Assembly: GCA_900108205.1 (NCBI GenBank)
Contig: FNUU01000001.1
Span: 136,875-171,270, forward strand
Direction of reading: 5' to 3'
Source of the DNA: Eubacterium ruminantium
GTDB lineage: Bacteria > Bacillota > Clostridia > Lachnospirales > Lachnospiraceae
DNA length: 34,396 nt
Shown: one piece after another, positions 8,276 through 16,669 of the stretch
Numbering within the stretch: the first letter of the stretch is position 1
Layout: each line of letters begins with the position of its first letter
Made by a program: the position numbers and the translations under genes
Notes under the pieces: model-generated
The model's input: only the letters and a program-made list of their open reading frames with translations
Database searches by the model: none
Told to the model about the DNA's origin: nothing

Positions 8276-9568
8276 ATGCGCATAGTTAAACTTACTGAAG
8301 AATCAAAAAAAGACATTTTAAAAAATATGCTCAGAAGAAGCCCGGATAATTACGGACCTTATGAAGCCACGGTTAAAGAGATCGTTGAAAATGTCCACCA
8401 GAATGGTGATAAGGCTCTTTTTGAATATACTCATAAGTTTGATAAAGCTGACATAAATGCCTCAAATATAAAGGTAACTGACGCTGAGATAGAGGAGGCT
8501 TATAAGGAAGTTGATCAGACGCTTCTTTCTGTTATAAGAAAGTCTATCAAGAATATAAGAGAGTATCATGAGCTTCAGAAGAGAAACAGCTGGATAACCA
8601 CAAAGGATAACGGAATCATGCTGGGACAGAAAATCTCTCCGCTTAAATATGTCGGAGTATACGTACCGGGTGGTAAGGCAGCTTATCCTTCAACTGTTCT
8701 TATGAATGTTGTTCCTGCACATGTTGCAGGTGTCGAGAATATTATCATGACCACACCTTGTAACGCAGAGGGAAAGGTTTATCCTACGACTCTTGTTGCA
8801 GCAAAAGAAGCCGGAGTAACTGAGATTTATAAAGCAGGTGGTGCTCAGGCTATAGCAGCGCTTGCATTTGGTACAGAATCAATACCTAAGGTTGATAAGA
8901 TAGTCGGCCCCGGAAATATATTTGTTGCCCTTGCAAAAAGAACTGTTTACGGACATGTAAGCATTGATTCTATTGCAGGTCCTAGTGAAATACTTGTGCT
9001 TTCTGACGGCTCAGGTAATCCAAAATTCACTGCAGCAGATCTTCTGTCACAAGCAGAGCATGATGAACTTGCTTCAGCTATCCTTGTTACAACTGATGAA
9101 AAGTTCGCACAGGAAGTTTCAGACTGGACAGATAAATTTACAGAAAAGCTTGAAAGAAAAGAGATAATCAGAAAGTCTCTTGATAATTTTGGATACATAC
9201 TTATTGCAGACAATATGGATGAAGCTATTGATGTTACAAATGAGATAGCTCCGGAACACCTTGAGATTGTTACAAAGGATCCATACAATACAATGACTAA
9301 GGTAAGAAATGCCGGTGCAATGTTCCTCGGAGAATATTCTTCCGAGCCGCTCGGGGATTATTTTGCAGGACCAAACCACGTTCTTCCTACAAATGGAACT
9401 GCCAGATTCTTCTCACCTCTCGGAGTTGATGATTTCATTAAGAAATCCAGCATCATTTCTTATTCAGAAGATGCTCTGAGGGATGTATATAAGGATATAG
9501 TACAGTTCGCTGAAGCTGAGTATCTGACAGCTCATGCAAATTCCATCAGAGTAAGGTTTGAGGATTAA
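8276..9568 (+). CDS. hisD: Histidinol dehydrogenase
   Basis: Zinc enzyme that oxidises L-histidinol to L-histidine in two NAD-dependent steps, the last steps of the pathway. The 430 residues show the family block VGPGNIFVALAKR, IDSIAGPSEILVL, the metal-ligand motif LLSQAEHDE, EHLEI and GDYFAGPNHVLPT. An in-frame start 69 bases upstream exists, but the ATG at 8276 is preceded by AAAAGGAGG and gives the usual N-terminus, so it is preferred. Follows hisG after a repeat-filled gap and precedes hisB by 28 bases. Confidence 0.95.
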   Translation: MRIVKLTEESKKDILKNMLRRSPDNYGPYEATVKEIVENVHQNGDKALFEYTHKFDKADINASNIKVTDAEIEEAYKEVDQTLLSVIRKSIKNIREYHELQKRNSWITTKDNGIMLGQKISPLKYVGVYVPGGKAAYPSTVLMNVVPAHVAGVENIIMTTPCNAEGKVYPTTLVAAKEAGVTEIYKAGGAQAIAALAFGTESIPKVDKIVGPGNIFVALAKRTVYGHVSIDSIAGPSEILVLSDGSGNPKFTAADLLSQAEHDELASAILVTTDEKFAQEVSDWTDKFTEKLERKEIIRKSLDNFGYILIADNMDEAIDVTNEIAPEHLEIVTKDPYNTMTKVRNAGAMFLGEYSSEPLGDYFAGPNHVLPTNGTARFFSPLGVDDFIKKSSIISYSEDALRDVYKDIVQFAEAEYLTAHANSIRVRFED

Positions 9569-9596
9569 TAGGGATTGTAAATAATAGGAGTTTATT

Positions 9597-10187
9597 ATGG
9601 GAAGAAAAGCAACAGTAAACAGAAAAACCGGTGAAACGGATATAATGATAGAGATTGATCTTGATGGAAGCGGAAAAGCGGAAGTTGATACAGGTATCGG
9701 TTTCTTTGATCATATGCTGAATTCATTTGCAAAACATGGTTTCTTTGATCTTAAGGTTAAAGTCAAGGGTGACCTTTACGTAGATACTCATCATACTATT
9801 GAAGATACAGGTATAGTTCTGGGAAAAGCAATTAAAGAAGCTCTTGGTGATAAGGCGGGCATAAGAAGATATGCTTCATTTATCATGCCGATGGATGAGT
9901 CTCTTATACTTTCCGCTGTGGATCTTTCGGGAAGACCATATCTTTCCTATGATCTTACACTTAATACCATGAAGGTTGGAGAGTTTGATACACAGATGGT
10001 CAAAGAGTTTTTCTATGCAGTATCATATGCAGGAGAAATGAATCTTCACCTTAAACAGATATCAGGCGGAAATGATCATCATATTATAGAAGCTGCATTC
10101 AAGGCATTTGCCAATGCGCTGAAAGAAGCAACAAGACCTGATGAAAGACTTGGAGACAGACTGCTTTCCACAAAGGGAACGCTTTAA
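9597..10187 (+). CDS. hisB: Imidazoleglycerol-phosphate dehydratase
   Basis: Manganese-dependent dehydratase that makes imidazole acetol phosphate, 196 residues. The paired metal-binding motifs are visible: [16 protein letters not shown] and [14 protein letters not shown] in the first half, and the related blocks with [22 protein letters not shown] in the second. It is monofunctional, without the phosphatase domain of enteric HisB. AGGAG precedes the ATG, and the next gene starts 19 bases after its stop with its own AAGGAGG. Confidence 0.96.
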   Translation: MGRKATVNRKTGETDIMIEIDLDGSGKAEVDTGIGFFDHMLNSFAKHGFFDLKVKVKGDLYVDTHHTIEDTGIVLGKAIKEALGDKAGIRRYASFIMPMDESLILSAVDLSGRPYLSYDLTLNTMKVGEFDTQMVKEFFYAVSYAGEMNLHLKQISGGNDHHIIEAAFKAFANALKEATRPDERLGDRLLSTKGTL

Positions 10188-10206
10188 TGCCATTAAGGAG
10201 GAATTT

Positions 10207-11469
10207 ATGGAATATAGAAAGATAATTCCATGTGTTACCATGGAAAATCCTATAGAAGAGGCAAGGTTTTATAACGATTCCGGTGCGGATGAGGTTGCAT
10301 TTTTTGACAGCAAAGCAAGCCGTGAGTCTCTCGATAAAAACATACCTATAATTAAAGAGATAACAAGAAATATTGATATTCCTCTTATTGCCTGCGGTGG
10401 TGTAAGACGTCTTGAGGATGTTAAGAAGCTTCTGTATGCAGGTGCTTCAAAGGTATGTATGAAATCTGCTCCTATGCAGGATATCTCAATAGTAAGAGAG
10501 GCTTCAGACCGTTTTGGTTCTGAAAGGATCATAGTAACAATAGATCTTACTGAAGTAGATGATCCGGTTTCTTATGCTAAAGAACTAAAGGATGCTGGTG
10601 CGGGAAATCTTCTGATCCTTCATCACAATAAGATAGATAATTATACTGATATAGTTGCAAAGATCAGAAAGGAAGCACCTCTTCCTACAGTTGTATCTTC
10701 GTATTCAACTGAAGGTGAAGATATCGCTGATATGCTTTATGAGACAAATGCAGAAGCAATCAGCCTTTACAATCTTGCCCAGCATGATGTAATGCAGATC
10801 AAGCAGGTTTGCAAAAAGAAAGGCGTATATGTAAACCTTTTTGAAAGCGCAAAGCCTTTCAGCGAATTTAAGACAGACGATAAAGGACTTGTTCCATGTA
10901 TAGTGCAGGATTATAAGACCGGTGAGGTTCTTATGCTTGCTTACATGAATGAAGAATCCTACAATAAAACTATTGAAACAGGTCGTATGACATATTATTC
11001 AAGAAGCAGACAGGAGCTTTGGACCAAGGGAGAGACCTCAGGTCATTATCAGTTTGTTAAGTCACTTACAATTGATTGCGATAATGATACAATACTTGCA
11101 AAGGTTTCACAGATAGGAGCAGCCTGCCACACAGGTAACAGAAGCTGTTTCTTTACTCCGCTTGTAAGTAAGGAATATAATGATACGAACCCGCTGACAG
11201 TTTTCAGTGATGTTTATAATATCATCTTAGACAGAAAGAAAAATCCAAAGGAAGGTTCTTATACCAATTACCTCTTTGATAAGGGTATAGATAAGATTCT
11301 TAAGAAGGTCGGCGAGGAATGTACCGAAGTAGTCATTGCCGCAAAGAATCCGGATCCTGAGGAAATGAAATATGAGATTTCAGACCTTCTTTATCATATG
11401 ATGGTTCTCATGGTAGAACGAGGCACTACCTGGGAAGATGTAATAAACGAGCTGGCTGAAAGAAGATAG
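10207..11469 (+). CDS. hisIE: HisF-like domain fused to HisI and HisE
   Basis: A 420-residue fusion. Residues about 1-210 resemble a HisF half of imidazoleglycerol-phosphate synthase ([48 protein letters not shown]). The position of the first catalytic Asp is Thr11, about 17 residues of the first loop are missing, and the late glycine phosphate loop is replaced by SSYSTEG. Asp113 seems to match the second catalytic Asp. Residues about 219-320 are HisI, phosphoribosyl-AMP cyclohydrolase ([32 protein letters not shown]). Residues about 332-420 are HisE, phosphoribosyl-ATP diphosphatase ([19 protein letters not shown]). An upstream ATG at 10141 inside hisB is less likely than the ATG at 10207, which follows AAGGAGG. 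Confidence 0.9.
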   Translation: MEYRKIIPCVTMENPIEEARFYNDSGADEVAFFDSKASRESLDKNIPIIKEITRNIDIPLIACGGVRRLEDVKKLLYAGASKVCMKSAPMQDISIVREASDRFGSERIIVTIDLTEVDDPVSYAKELKDAGAGNLLILHHNKIDNYTDIVAKIRKEAPLPTVVSSYSTEGEDIADMLYETNAEAISLYNLAQHDVMQIKQVCKKKGVYVNLFESAKPFSEFKTDDKGLVPCIVQDYKTGEVLMLAYMNEESYNKTIETGRMTYYSRSRQELWTKGETSGHYQFVKSLTIDCDNDTILAKVSQIGAACHTGNRSCFFTPLVSKEYNDTNPLTVFSDVYNIILDRKKNPKEGSYTNYLFDKGIDKILKKVGEECTEVVIAAKNPDPEEMKYEISDLLYHMMVLMVERGTTWEDVINELAERR

Positions 11470-11521
11470 TAGCGGCCGAAAAAGGATAACTGAGAGAGAT
11501 TGATATGATGGAGGTCGTACA

Positions 11522-11683
11522 ATGAGTGCCATATTAACAGAATTTGCAACATATATTATTAAATACGTTGTTTTTCTTGTTCTTGCCATATTGGGCTTCA
11601 TAGCAGGAACAAAGTGGAGAAAAGCTAAAGATACTAAACTAGGCGTTGAGGAGGCAAAGGTCAGTGAAGAAGTACGGAGTTAA
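11522..11683 (+). CDS. Small single-pass membrane protein overlapping alaS
   Basis: A 53-residue ORF with GGAGG seven bases before its ATG. Residues about 9-28 form one hydrophobic segment (YIIKYVVFLVLAILGFIAG) followed by a basic KWRKAK stretch and a charged tail ending in VSEEVRS. This topology suggests a single membrane span with the C-terminus inside. Its 3' end overlaps the alaS start by 20 bases and contains the alaS ribosome site, so the two are likely coupled. I do not recognise the family. Confidence 0.68.
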   Translation: MSAILTEFATYIIKYVVFLVLAILGFIAGTKWRKAKDTKLGVEEAKVSEEVRS

Positions 11684-14345
11684 TGAATTAAGAGAGATGT
11701 ATCTTTCATATTTTGAAGAAAGGAATGGTCATCTCAGGATGAACAGCTTTTCGCTTGTTCCTCATAATGATAAGAGTCTTCTTCTTATTAATGCGGGTAT
11801 GGCTCCGCTTAAACCATATTTTACAGGTCAGGAGATTCCTCCTCGAAGAAGAGTCACCACCTGCCAGAAATGTATCAGAACCGGTGATATTGAAAATGTA
11901 GGTAAGACCGCAAGACATGGTACATTTTTTGAAATGCTCGGCAACTTTTCATTTGGTGATTATTTTAAGCATGAAGCAATAAAATGGTCATGGGAGTTCC
12001 TAACTGAAGTCGTTGGACTTGATGCAGACAGACTTTATCCATCAATCTATCAGGATGATGATGAAGCATTTGAAATCTGGAATAAGGAAGTAGGCATCGC
12101 TCCTGAAAGAATTTTCAGATTCGGCAAGGAAGATAATTTCTGGGAGCACGGAGCAGGACCTTGCGGACCATGTTCTGAAATATATTATGACCGTGGCGAG
12201 AAGTATGGCTGCGGTAAGCCTGGATGTACTGTCGGATGTGACTGCGACAGATACATGGAGGTTTGGAATAACGTATTTACTCAGTTTGAAAATGATGGAA
12301 AGGGCAATTATACAACCCTTCAGAATAAAAACATTGATACAGGTATGGGTCTCGAAAGACTTGCTGTAGTAGTTCAGGATGTTGATTCGATTTTCGACGT
12401 AGATACTATCAAAGCCATAAGAGATAAGGTTTCTGAGATTGCCGGTGTTACCTATGGTTCAAAATATGAATCAGATGTATCTATAAGAGTAATCACAGAT
12501 CATATGCGTTCAGCTACATTTATGACTTCTGACGGTATCACACCTTCAAATGAAGGAAGAGGTTATGTACTCCGCCGTCTTATCAGAAGAGCTGCAAGAC
12601 ACGGAAGACTTCTGGGCATCAAGGGAGCATTCTTAAATGATGTTGCCGCTACAGTTATTGAAAATTCAAAGGATGCATATCCTGAACTTGAAGAGAAGAA
12701 AGCTTTTATCTTTTCCGCAATTGAAAATGAAGAATCAAGCTTTAACAAGACTATAGATCAGGGCCTTGAGATCCTTGCAGGTTATAAAGAAGAGCTTAAG
12801 AAGGCCGGAAGTACTGTACTTGACGGCGAGAAGGCATTTAAGCTTCATGATACATACGGTTTTCCTCTTGATCTTACAAAGGATATTCTTGAAGAGGACA
12901 ATCTTACAGTAGATGAAGATAAATTCCGTGAGTGCATGGAAGTACAGAAGACTACTGCAAGAAACGCACGTAAGGTTCAGAATTACATGGGTGCTGACGC
13001 AACCGTATATGAACAGCTTTCACTTGATATAAAGTCAGAGTTTGACGGTTATGATAAGCTTACCAAAGAAGACACCATCCTTGCTCTTACCAAGAATACT
13101 CTTACCAAGGATGATGAGGGAAATGAAAAGATAGTAAGTACAGTTGAGGATAAGCTTACAGAGGGAACAAACGGTTCCGTTATAGTTGGCTCTACACCAT
13201 TTTATGCTACAATGGGTGGACAGACCGGCGATACAGGTGTTATCAAGACAGCGAATGGTACATTCATTGTTCAGGATACAACAAAGGTAGCCGGTGATAA
13301 GATAGCTCATCATGGTTATGTTGAGTCCGGTGAGATAAGTCTCGGGGATATTGCAGAGCTCTCGGTTGACAGTGTCAGAAGAGGACTTATCTGCAAGAAT
13401 CATTCAGCTACACATCTTCTTCAGAAGGCTCTTAAGACTGTACTTGGAGATCACGTAGAACAGAAGGGTTCATTTGTATCTGATGGTCGACTCAGATTTG
13501 ACTTCTCTCACAACCAGGCTATGTCTGCAGACGAGATTGCCAAGGTAGAAGAGATAGTAAATAAGAAGATTGAAGAAGGTCTTGCTGTTGAGACTAAGAT
13601 CATGACTATTGATGAAGCCAAGAAGACCGGTGCTATGGCACTTTTTGATGAGAAGTACGGCGATACTGTAAGAGTCGTTATGATGAGTGACTTCTCAAAG
13701 GAATTCTGTGGTGGTACACATGTTGCCAATACATCAGTTATCGGAACCTTTAAAATTGTTTCTGAAACAGGTATTTCTTCAGGAGTAAGACGTATTGAGG
13801 CTCTTACAGGAGAAGGCGCCCTTAATTACTACAAGGAAACTGAGGCTGAGCTGCTTAAGGCTGCAGCTGCTGCAAAAACAGAGCCTCATAAGCTTGCTGA
13901 AAAGGTTGAAGCTCTTCTTGCTGAGATCAAAGCTCTTAATACAGAGAATAAAAAGCTTAAAGATAAAATGGCAAAGGATGCTGCCGGTGATGCACTTTCA
14001 GCTGTAATAAAGCTGGGAGATACAAGTATACTTAAGCTTTCTCTTACAGATGCAGATGTTGCATCCATGAGAAACCTTGGCGATGATTATAAGGCTAAGT
14101 TAGGTAACTCAGTTATCATTATGGCTTCATCAAACGATGGTAAAGTAAATCTTCTTGTTATGGCTTCAGATGATGCAGTTGCTTCAGGAATCCATGCAGG
14201 AAATATAATCAAGAAGATTGCACCGATCGTTGGTGGCGGCGGCGGTGGTCGTCCAAATATGGCTCAGGCCGGTGGTAAGGATGCTTCAAAGATTGAAGAT
14301 GCACTTCTTGCCGGCGTCGAGGAAGCAAAAAATATGCTTGGCTAA
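11664..14345 (+). CDS. alaS: Alanine-tRNA ligase
   Basis: Charges tRNA-Ala with alanine. With the GTG start at 11664 the protein is 893 residues and begins MKKYGVNELR. The GTG has GAGGAGG nine bases upstream; a TTG 18 bases earlier lies on top of that site and is not credible. The class II core shows CQKCIRTGDIENVG and GPCGPCSEIYYDRG. The editing domain has the zinc motif HSATH, with the second half CGGTH. The C-terminal DHHA1-like region ends in a glycine-rich stretch (VGGGGGGRPNMAQAGG). The start overlaps the small membrane-protein gene. No T-box leader is visible. Confidence 0.96.
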   Translation: MKKYGVNELREMYLSYFEERNGHLRMNSFSLVPHNDKSLLLINAGMAPLKPYFTGQEIPPRRRVTTCQKCIRTGDIENVGKTARHGTFFEMLGNFSFGDYFKHEAIKWSWEFLTEVVGLDADRLYPSIYQDDDEAFEIWNKEVGIAPERIFRFGKEDNFWEHGAGPCGPCSEIYYDRGEKYGCGKPGCTVGCDCDRYMEVWNNVFTQFENDGKGNYTTLQNKNIDTGMGLERLAVVVQDVDSIFDVDTIKAIRDKVSEIAGVTYGSKYESDVSIRVITDHMRSATFMTSDGITPSNEGRGYVLRRLIRRAARHGRLLGIKGAFLNDVAATVIENSKDAYPELEEKKAFIFSAIENEESSFNKTIDQGLEILAGYKEELKKAGSTVLDGEKAFKLHDTYGFPLDLTKDILEEDNLTVDEDKFRECMEVQKTTARNARKVQNYMGADATVYEQLSLDIKSEFDGYDKLTKEDTILALTKNTLTKDDEGNEKIVSTVEDKLTEGTNGSVIVGSTPFYATMGGQTGDTGVIKTANGTFIVQDTTKVAGDKIAHHGYVESGEISLGDIAELSVDSVRRGLICKNHSATHLLQKALKTVLGDHVEQKGSFVSDGRLRFDFSHNQAMSADEIAKVEEIVNKKIEEGLAVETKIMTIDEAKKTGAMALFDEKYGDTVRVVMMSDFSKEFCGGTHVANTSVIGTFKIVSETGISSGVRRIEALTGEGALNYYKETEAELLKAAAAAKTEPHKLAEKVEALLAEIKALNTENKKLKDKMAKDAAGDALSAVIKLGDTSILKLSLTDADVASMRNLGDDYKAKLGNSVIIMASSNDGKVNLLVMASDDAVASGIHAGNIIKKIAPIVGGGGGGRPNMAQAGGKDASKIEDALLAGVEEAKNMLG

Positions 14346-14356
14346 ATAAAAAACAG

Positions 14357-14385
14357 TTGACGAAGTATATTAAATATGTTATAAG
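14357..14385 (+). promoter_or_regulatory. Promoter for rpsU
   Basis: TTGACG (14357-14362), a 17-base spacer and TATAAG (14380-14385) lie just after the alaS stop and about 78 bases before rpsU, giving the S21 gene its own transcription start. Confidence 0.65.
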
Positions 14386-14413
14386 TATGTAGTGCAATTT
14401 TGTTTGACCCAAA

Positions 14414-14446
14414 CAGTTGTTTATGCACAACTTTATCTCACAACTG
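14414..14446 (+). promoter_or_regulatory. Alternative base-pairing in the rpsU leader
   Basis: CAGTTGT (14414-14420) can pair either with ACAACT (14427-14432) or with ACAACTG (14440-14446). The second partner abuts the ribosome site GGAGGGAGG. The two pairings exclude each other, as in a simple translational switch. No ligand or binding protein is indicated. Confidence 0.35.
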
Positions 14447-14462
14447 GAGGGAGGGTGGAAAA

Positions 14463-14639
14463 ATGTCAAGCGTAGTAGTAAAAGAGAATGAGACTCTCGA
14501 CAGCGCTCTTAGAAGATTTAAGAGAAACTGTGCTAAAGCTGGTATCCAGCAGGAGATCCGCAAGAGAGAGCATTACGAAAAGCCTAGCGTAAAGCGTAAG
14601 AAGAAGTCTGAAGCTGCTAGAAAGCGTAAGTTTAAATAA
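14463..14639 (+). CDS. rpsU: 30S ribosomal protein S21
   Basis: Small basic ribosomal protein of 58 residues beginning [20 protein letters not shown] and ending in the basic tail [14 protein letters not shown], the usual S21 composition and length. An in-frame ATG at 14400 would add 21 unrelated residues; the start at 14463 follows GGAGGGAGG and gives the normal S21 N-terminus. It has its own promoter upstream and a strong terminator downstream, so it is a single-gene transcript. Confidence 0.96.
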   Translation: MSSVVVKENETLDSALRRFKRNCAKAGIQQEIRKREHYEKPSVKRKKKSEAARKRKFK

Positions 14640-14664
14640 GTTTAATATTTTATGACTCATAAAA

Positions 14665-14695
14665 GAGCCTTCTGCAAATGCAGAAGGCTCCTTTT
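14665..14695 (+). terminator. Rho-independent terminator of rpsU
   Basis: GAGCCTTCTGC and GCAGAAGGCTC form a perfect 11-pair stem with an AAAT loop (14665-14690), followed by CTTTT. It lies 25 bases after the rpsU stop. Confidence 0.9.
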
Positions 14696-14713
14696 GCGCT
14701 CTAAGAGGGGCAT

Positions 14714-14732
14714 GCACATGCAGAGCATGTGC
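14714..14732. other. Perfect GC-rich palindrome
   Basis: GCACATGC (14714-14721) and GCATGTGC (14725-14732) form a perfect eight-base inverted repeat around AGA. It lies between the rpsU terminator and the promoter at 14815 and has no U-tract, so it is not a terminator. An operator or the core of a small RNA are possible. Nothing else is visible in 14696-14814. Confidence 0.5.
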
Positions 14733-14814
14733 TGTGAAAGAAACTGTAGGCATACGTGCTTGTACACGATCTATGAATGCGGTGTTATGGATTATAAATC
14801 CCACAAAAATAATT

Positions 14815-14843
14815 TTGACATACATATATCTATATGGTAAAAT
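14815..14843 (+). promoter_or_regulatory. Consensus-like sigma-70 promoter
   Basis: TTGACA (14815-14820), a 17-base spacer and TAAAAT (14838-14843) stand 23 bases before the ATG of the flippase-like gene. The short distance implies a very short leader. Confidence 0.8.
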
Positions 14844-14866
14844 ATTTCTGTTTGTGAGGTTTTATA

Positions 14867-15907
14867 ATGAATAATAAAGAAAAGAAAAACAAGCTTCTAT
14901 GGCCGATACTTTTTTTCGTCATTGCAGCTTTAAGCGTTTGGGCGATCAAAGAACAGAATAAAAGCTTTTCTTTTAAAGAATTTAGTGAGTTTATCGGCAC
15001 TGCCAAGATAAGCTTTATTGTTGGTGCCTTTATTTCTGTTTTTATGTATATCGGATTTGAAGCTCTCGCTCTCAAATCAATTACACAGATATTTGGATAT
15101 AAGACAAGTTTTCTCAATAACTATTTTTATGCATCCGGAGATCTGTATTTTTCTGCCATAACCCCGTCAGCAACAGGCGGACAGCCTGCATGCGGATATT
15201 TTATGAATAAAGACGGCGTACCGTTAATGGCAGCTACCATGGTACTCATAGTAAATACTTTTCTTTATACATTTTCACTTGTTATAATGGGTGTACTTGA
15301 CCTTATCATCAATCCGAAAACAATACTTAGTTTTGGACCATGGTCAAAATTCTTTATCATTTTCGGAATACTTATTCAGATCGTTTTAGCAACTTTCTTC
15401 TGGCTTCTCATCAAGAAGGAATACCTGCTTGAGAAGATCTGCAGTAAATTTGTACGATTCCTTGGAAAGCTTAAGTTTGTAAAAAATGTTGATGGTAAAG
15501 TAGAAAAGATCAATAAGAAGATGGATGAATACAGAGATATTGCCAAAATGCTTGAAGGCAAATCAAAGAAATTCATTATTCCTCTTATTTATAATCTGTT
15601 GATGAGATGTTCACTTATTGCAGTAAGCGTATTTGTTTACCTTGCGACAGGCAATCTTGCAGCTGGTGTAGGCAAGGTTGTTTCAATTCAGATACTTGTA
15701 ATAATAGGAGCGTATGTAATCCCTATTCCGGGAGCTATAGGAATAACGGATTATATTATGATAGATGGATATAAGAGCCTTTTCGATGCAAAACATGCTG
15801 TAAACCTGGAATTGCTCAGCAGATCCATTTCATTTTATGCATGCGTTCTCTTATGTGGAATACTTACTTTAGTTAAATTTATCTTGGTAAACAGGAGGAA
15901 AAAATAG
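14867..15907 (+). CDS. Flippase-like membrane protein (MprF N-terminal domain family)
   Basis: A 346-residue polytopic protein of the UPF0104/lysylphosphatidylglycerol-synthetase transmembrane family, with the signature TPSATGGQPACGYFMNKDGV at about residues 100-119 and PIPGAIGITDY near the C-terminus. It has only the membrane part and no aminoacyl-transferase domain, so it cannot itself make lysyl-phosphatidylglycerol. Members are thought to move lipids or lipid-linked molecules across the membrane. It starts 23 bases after a strong promoter. The ribosome site of the next gene (AGGAGG) is inside its last codons, coupling it to a phospholipid synthase. Confidence 0.85.
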   Translation: MNNKEKKNKLLWPILFFVIAALSVWAIKEQNKSFSFKEFSEFIGTAKISFIVGAFISVFMYIGFEALALKSITQIFGYKTSFLNNYFYASGDLYFSAITPSATGGQPACGYFMNKDGVPLMAATMVLIVNTFLYTFSLVIMGVLDLIINPKTILSFGPWSKFFIIFGILIQIVLATFFWLLIKKEYLLEKICSKFVRFLGKLKFVKNVDGKVEKINKKMDEYRDIAKMLEGKSKKFIIPLIYNLLMRCSLIAVSVFVYLATGNLAAGVGKVVSIQILVIIGAYVIPIPGAIGITDYIMIDGYKSLFDAKHAVNLELLSRSISFYACVLLCGILTLVKFILVNRRKK

Positions 15908-15909
15908 AA

Positions 15910-16611
15910 ATGTTTATAGGATTTTATGATTATACCATGATTTTAACATATTTGTCTCTGGTGTCAGCAGGTACAGGTATCATTGTATCGCTCAGTGGGC
16001 ATGGACATCCTTTTATAGGCATATTTTTCCTCATGTTCAGCGGTTTCTGTGATGCTTTCGATGGTAAGGTGGCAAGAACCAAGAAGGATAGAACTCCGAC
16101 GCAGGCCAAGTATGGTATGCATCTGGATTCATTATCAGATATAGTTGCATTCGGAATGCTTCCTGCATGTATAGGTTCAGCTCTTATAAAAACATCTCCG
16201 TATCTCAGAGATACGCTTGATATTTATGATGGTTCGGTAAGAGCAGCTGTTATTCATGTTGTTTTAAATGCAATTCTTGTATTTTATGCACTTTGTGCAC
16301 TTATAAGGTTGGCGTATTATAATGTAACAGAGGAAGAAAGAATTAACCGTCAGGAGGGACCAAGAAAGTATTATGATGGTCTTCCCGTAACTAATTCAGC
16401 TCTGATATTTCCTACTGTAATGCTTCTTCAGTACATTACAAGAATGGATATAACTCTGTTTTATTTCTTTGTTGCGCTTATAACTGCCTTCCTCTTTATA
16501 TCAAAGATCAAGGTGTTTAAGGCAGGTGTTAAAGGAACTATCGTCTGCGTACTTATCGGAGCTGCCATATTTGCAGCCATGGTAATATTCCGCTTTGTTA
16601 TAAAAAAATAG
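15910..16611 (+). CDS. pssA: CDP-alcohol phosphatidyltransferase, probably phosphatidylserine synthase
   Basis: Integral membrane enzyme of 233 residues that transfers a phosphatidyl group from CDP-diacylglycerol, most likely to serine. The family motif is visible as DAFDGKVAR followed, after 12 residues, by GMHLDSLSD, giving the Asp residues that bind the metal ions and CDP. The longer gap between AR and G, and the LDSLSDIVAFG sequence, favour phosphatidylserine synthase over phosphatidylglycerol-phosphate synthase. The ATG follows the upstream stop by two bases. Confidence 0.85.
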   Translation: MFIGFYDYTMILTYLSLVSAGTGIIVSLSGHGHPFIGIFFLMFSGFCDAFDGKVARTKKDRTPTQAKYGMHLDSLSDIVAFGMLPACIGSALIKTSPYLRDTLDIYDGSVRAAVIHVVLNAILVFYALCALIRLAYYNVTEEERINRQEGPRKYYDGLPVTNSALIFPTVMLLQYITRMDITLFYFFVALITAFLFISKIKVFKAGVKGTIVCVLIGAAIFAAMVIFRFVIKK

Positions 16612-16620
16612 TTTATTAAG

Positions 16621-16650
16621 TAATAGCTGCCGAGATTTTGGCAGCTATTA
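16621..16650 (+). other. Strong hairpin between pssA and phoH
   Basis: TAATAGCTGCC (16621-16631) and GGCAGCTATTA (16640-16650) make a perfect 11-pair stem with an eight-base loop. No U-tract follows (GAGAATTTAAGG does), so it is not a standard terminator; it may be a processing or stability element or a weak terminator. It ends 19 bases before the phoH start. Confidence 0.7.
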
Positions 16651-16669
16651 GAGAATTTAAGGATATAAA

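Noticed and set aside
10141..10206. Upstream start for the HisF-HisI-HisE fusion inside hisB
   Set aside because: It would add 22 residues unrelated to HisF and has no ribosome site; the ATG at 10207 follows AAGGAGG.
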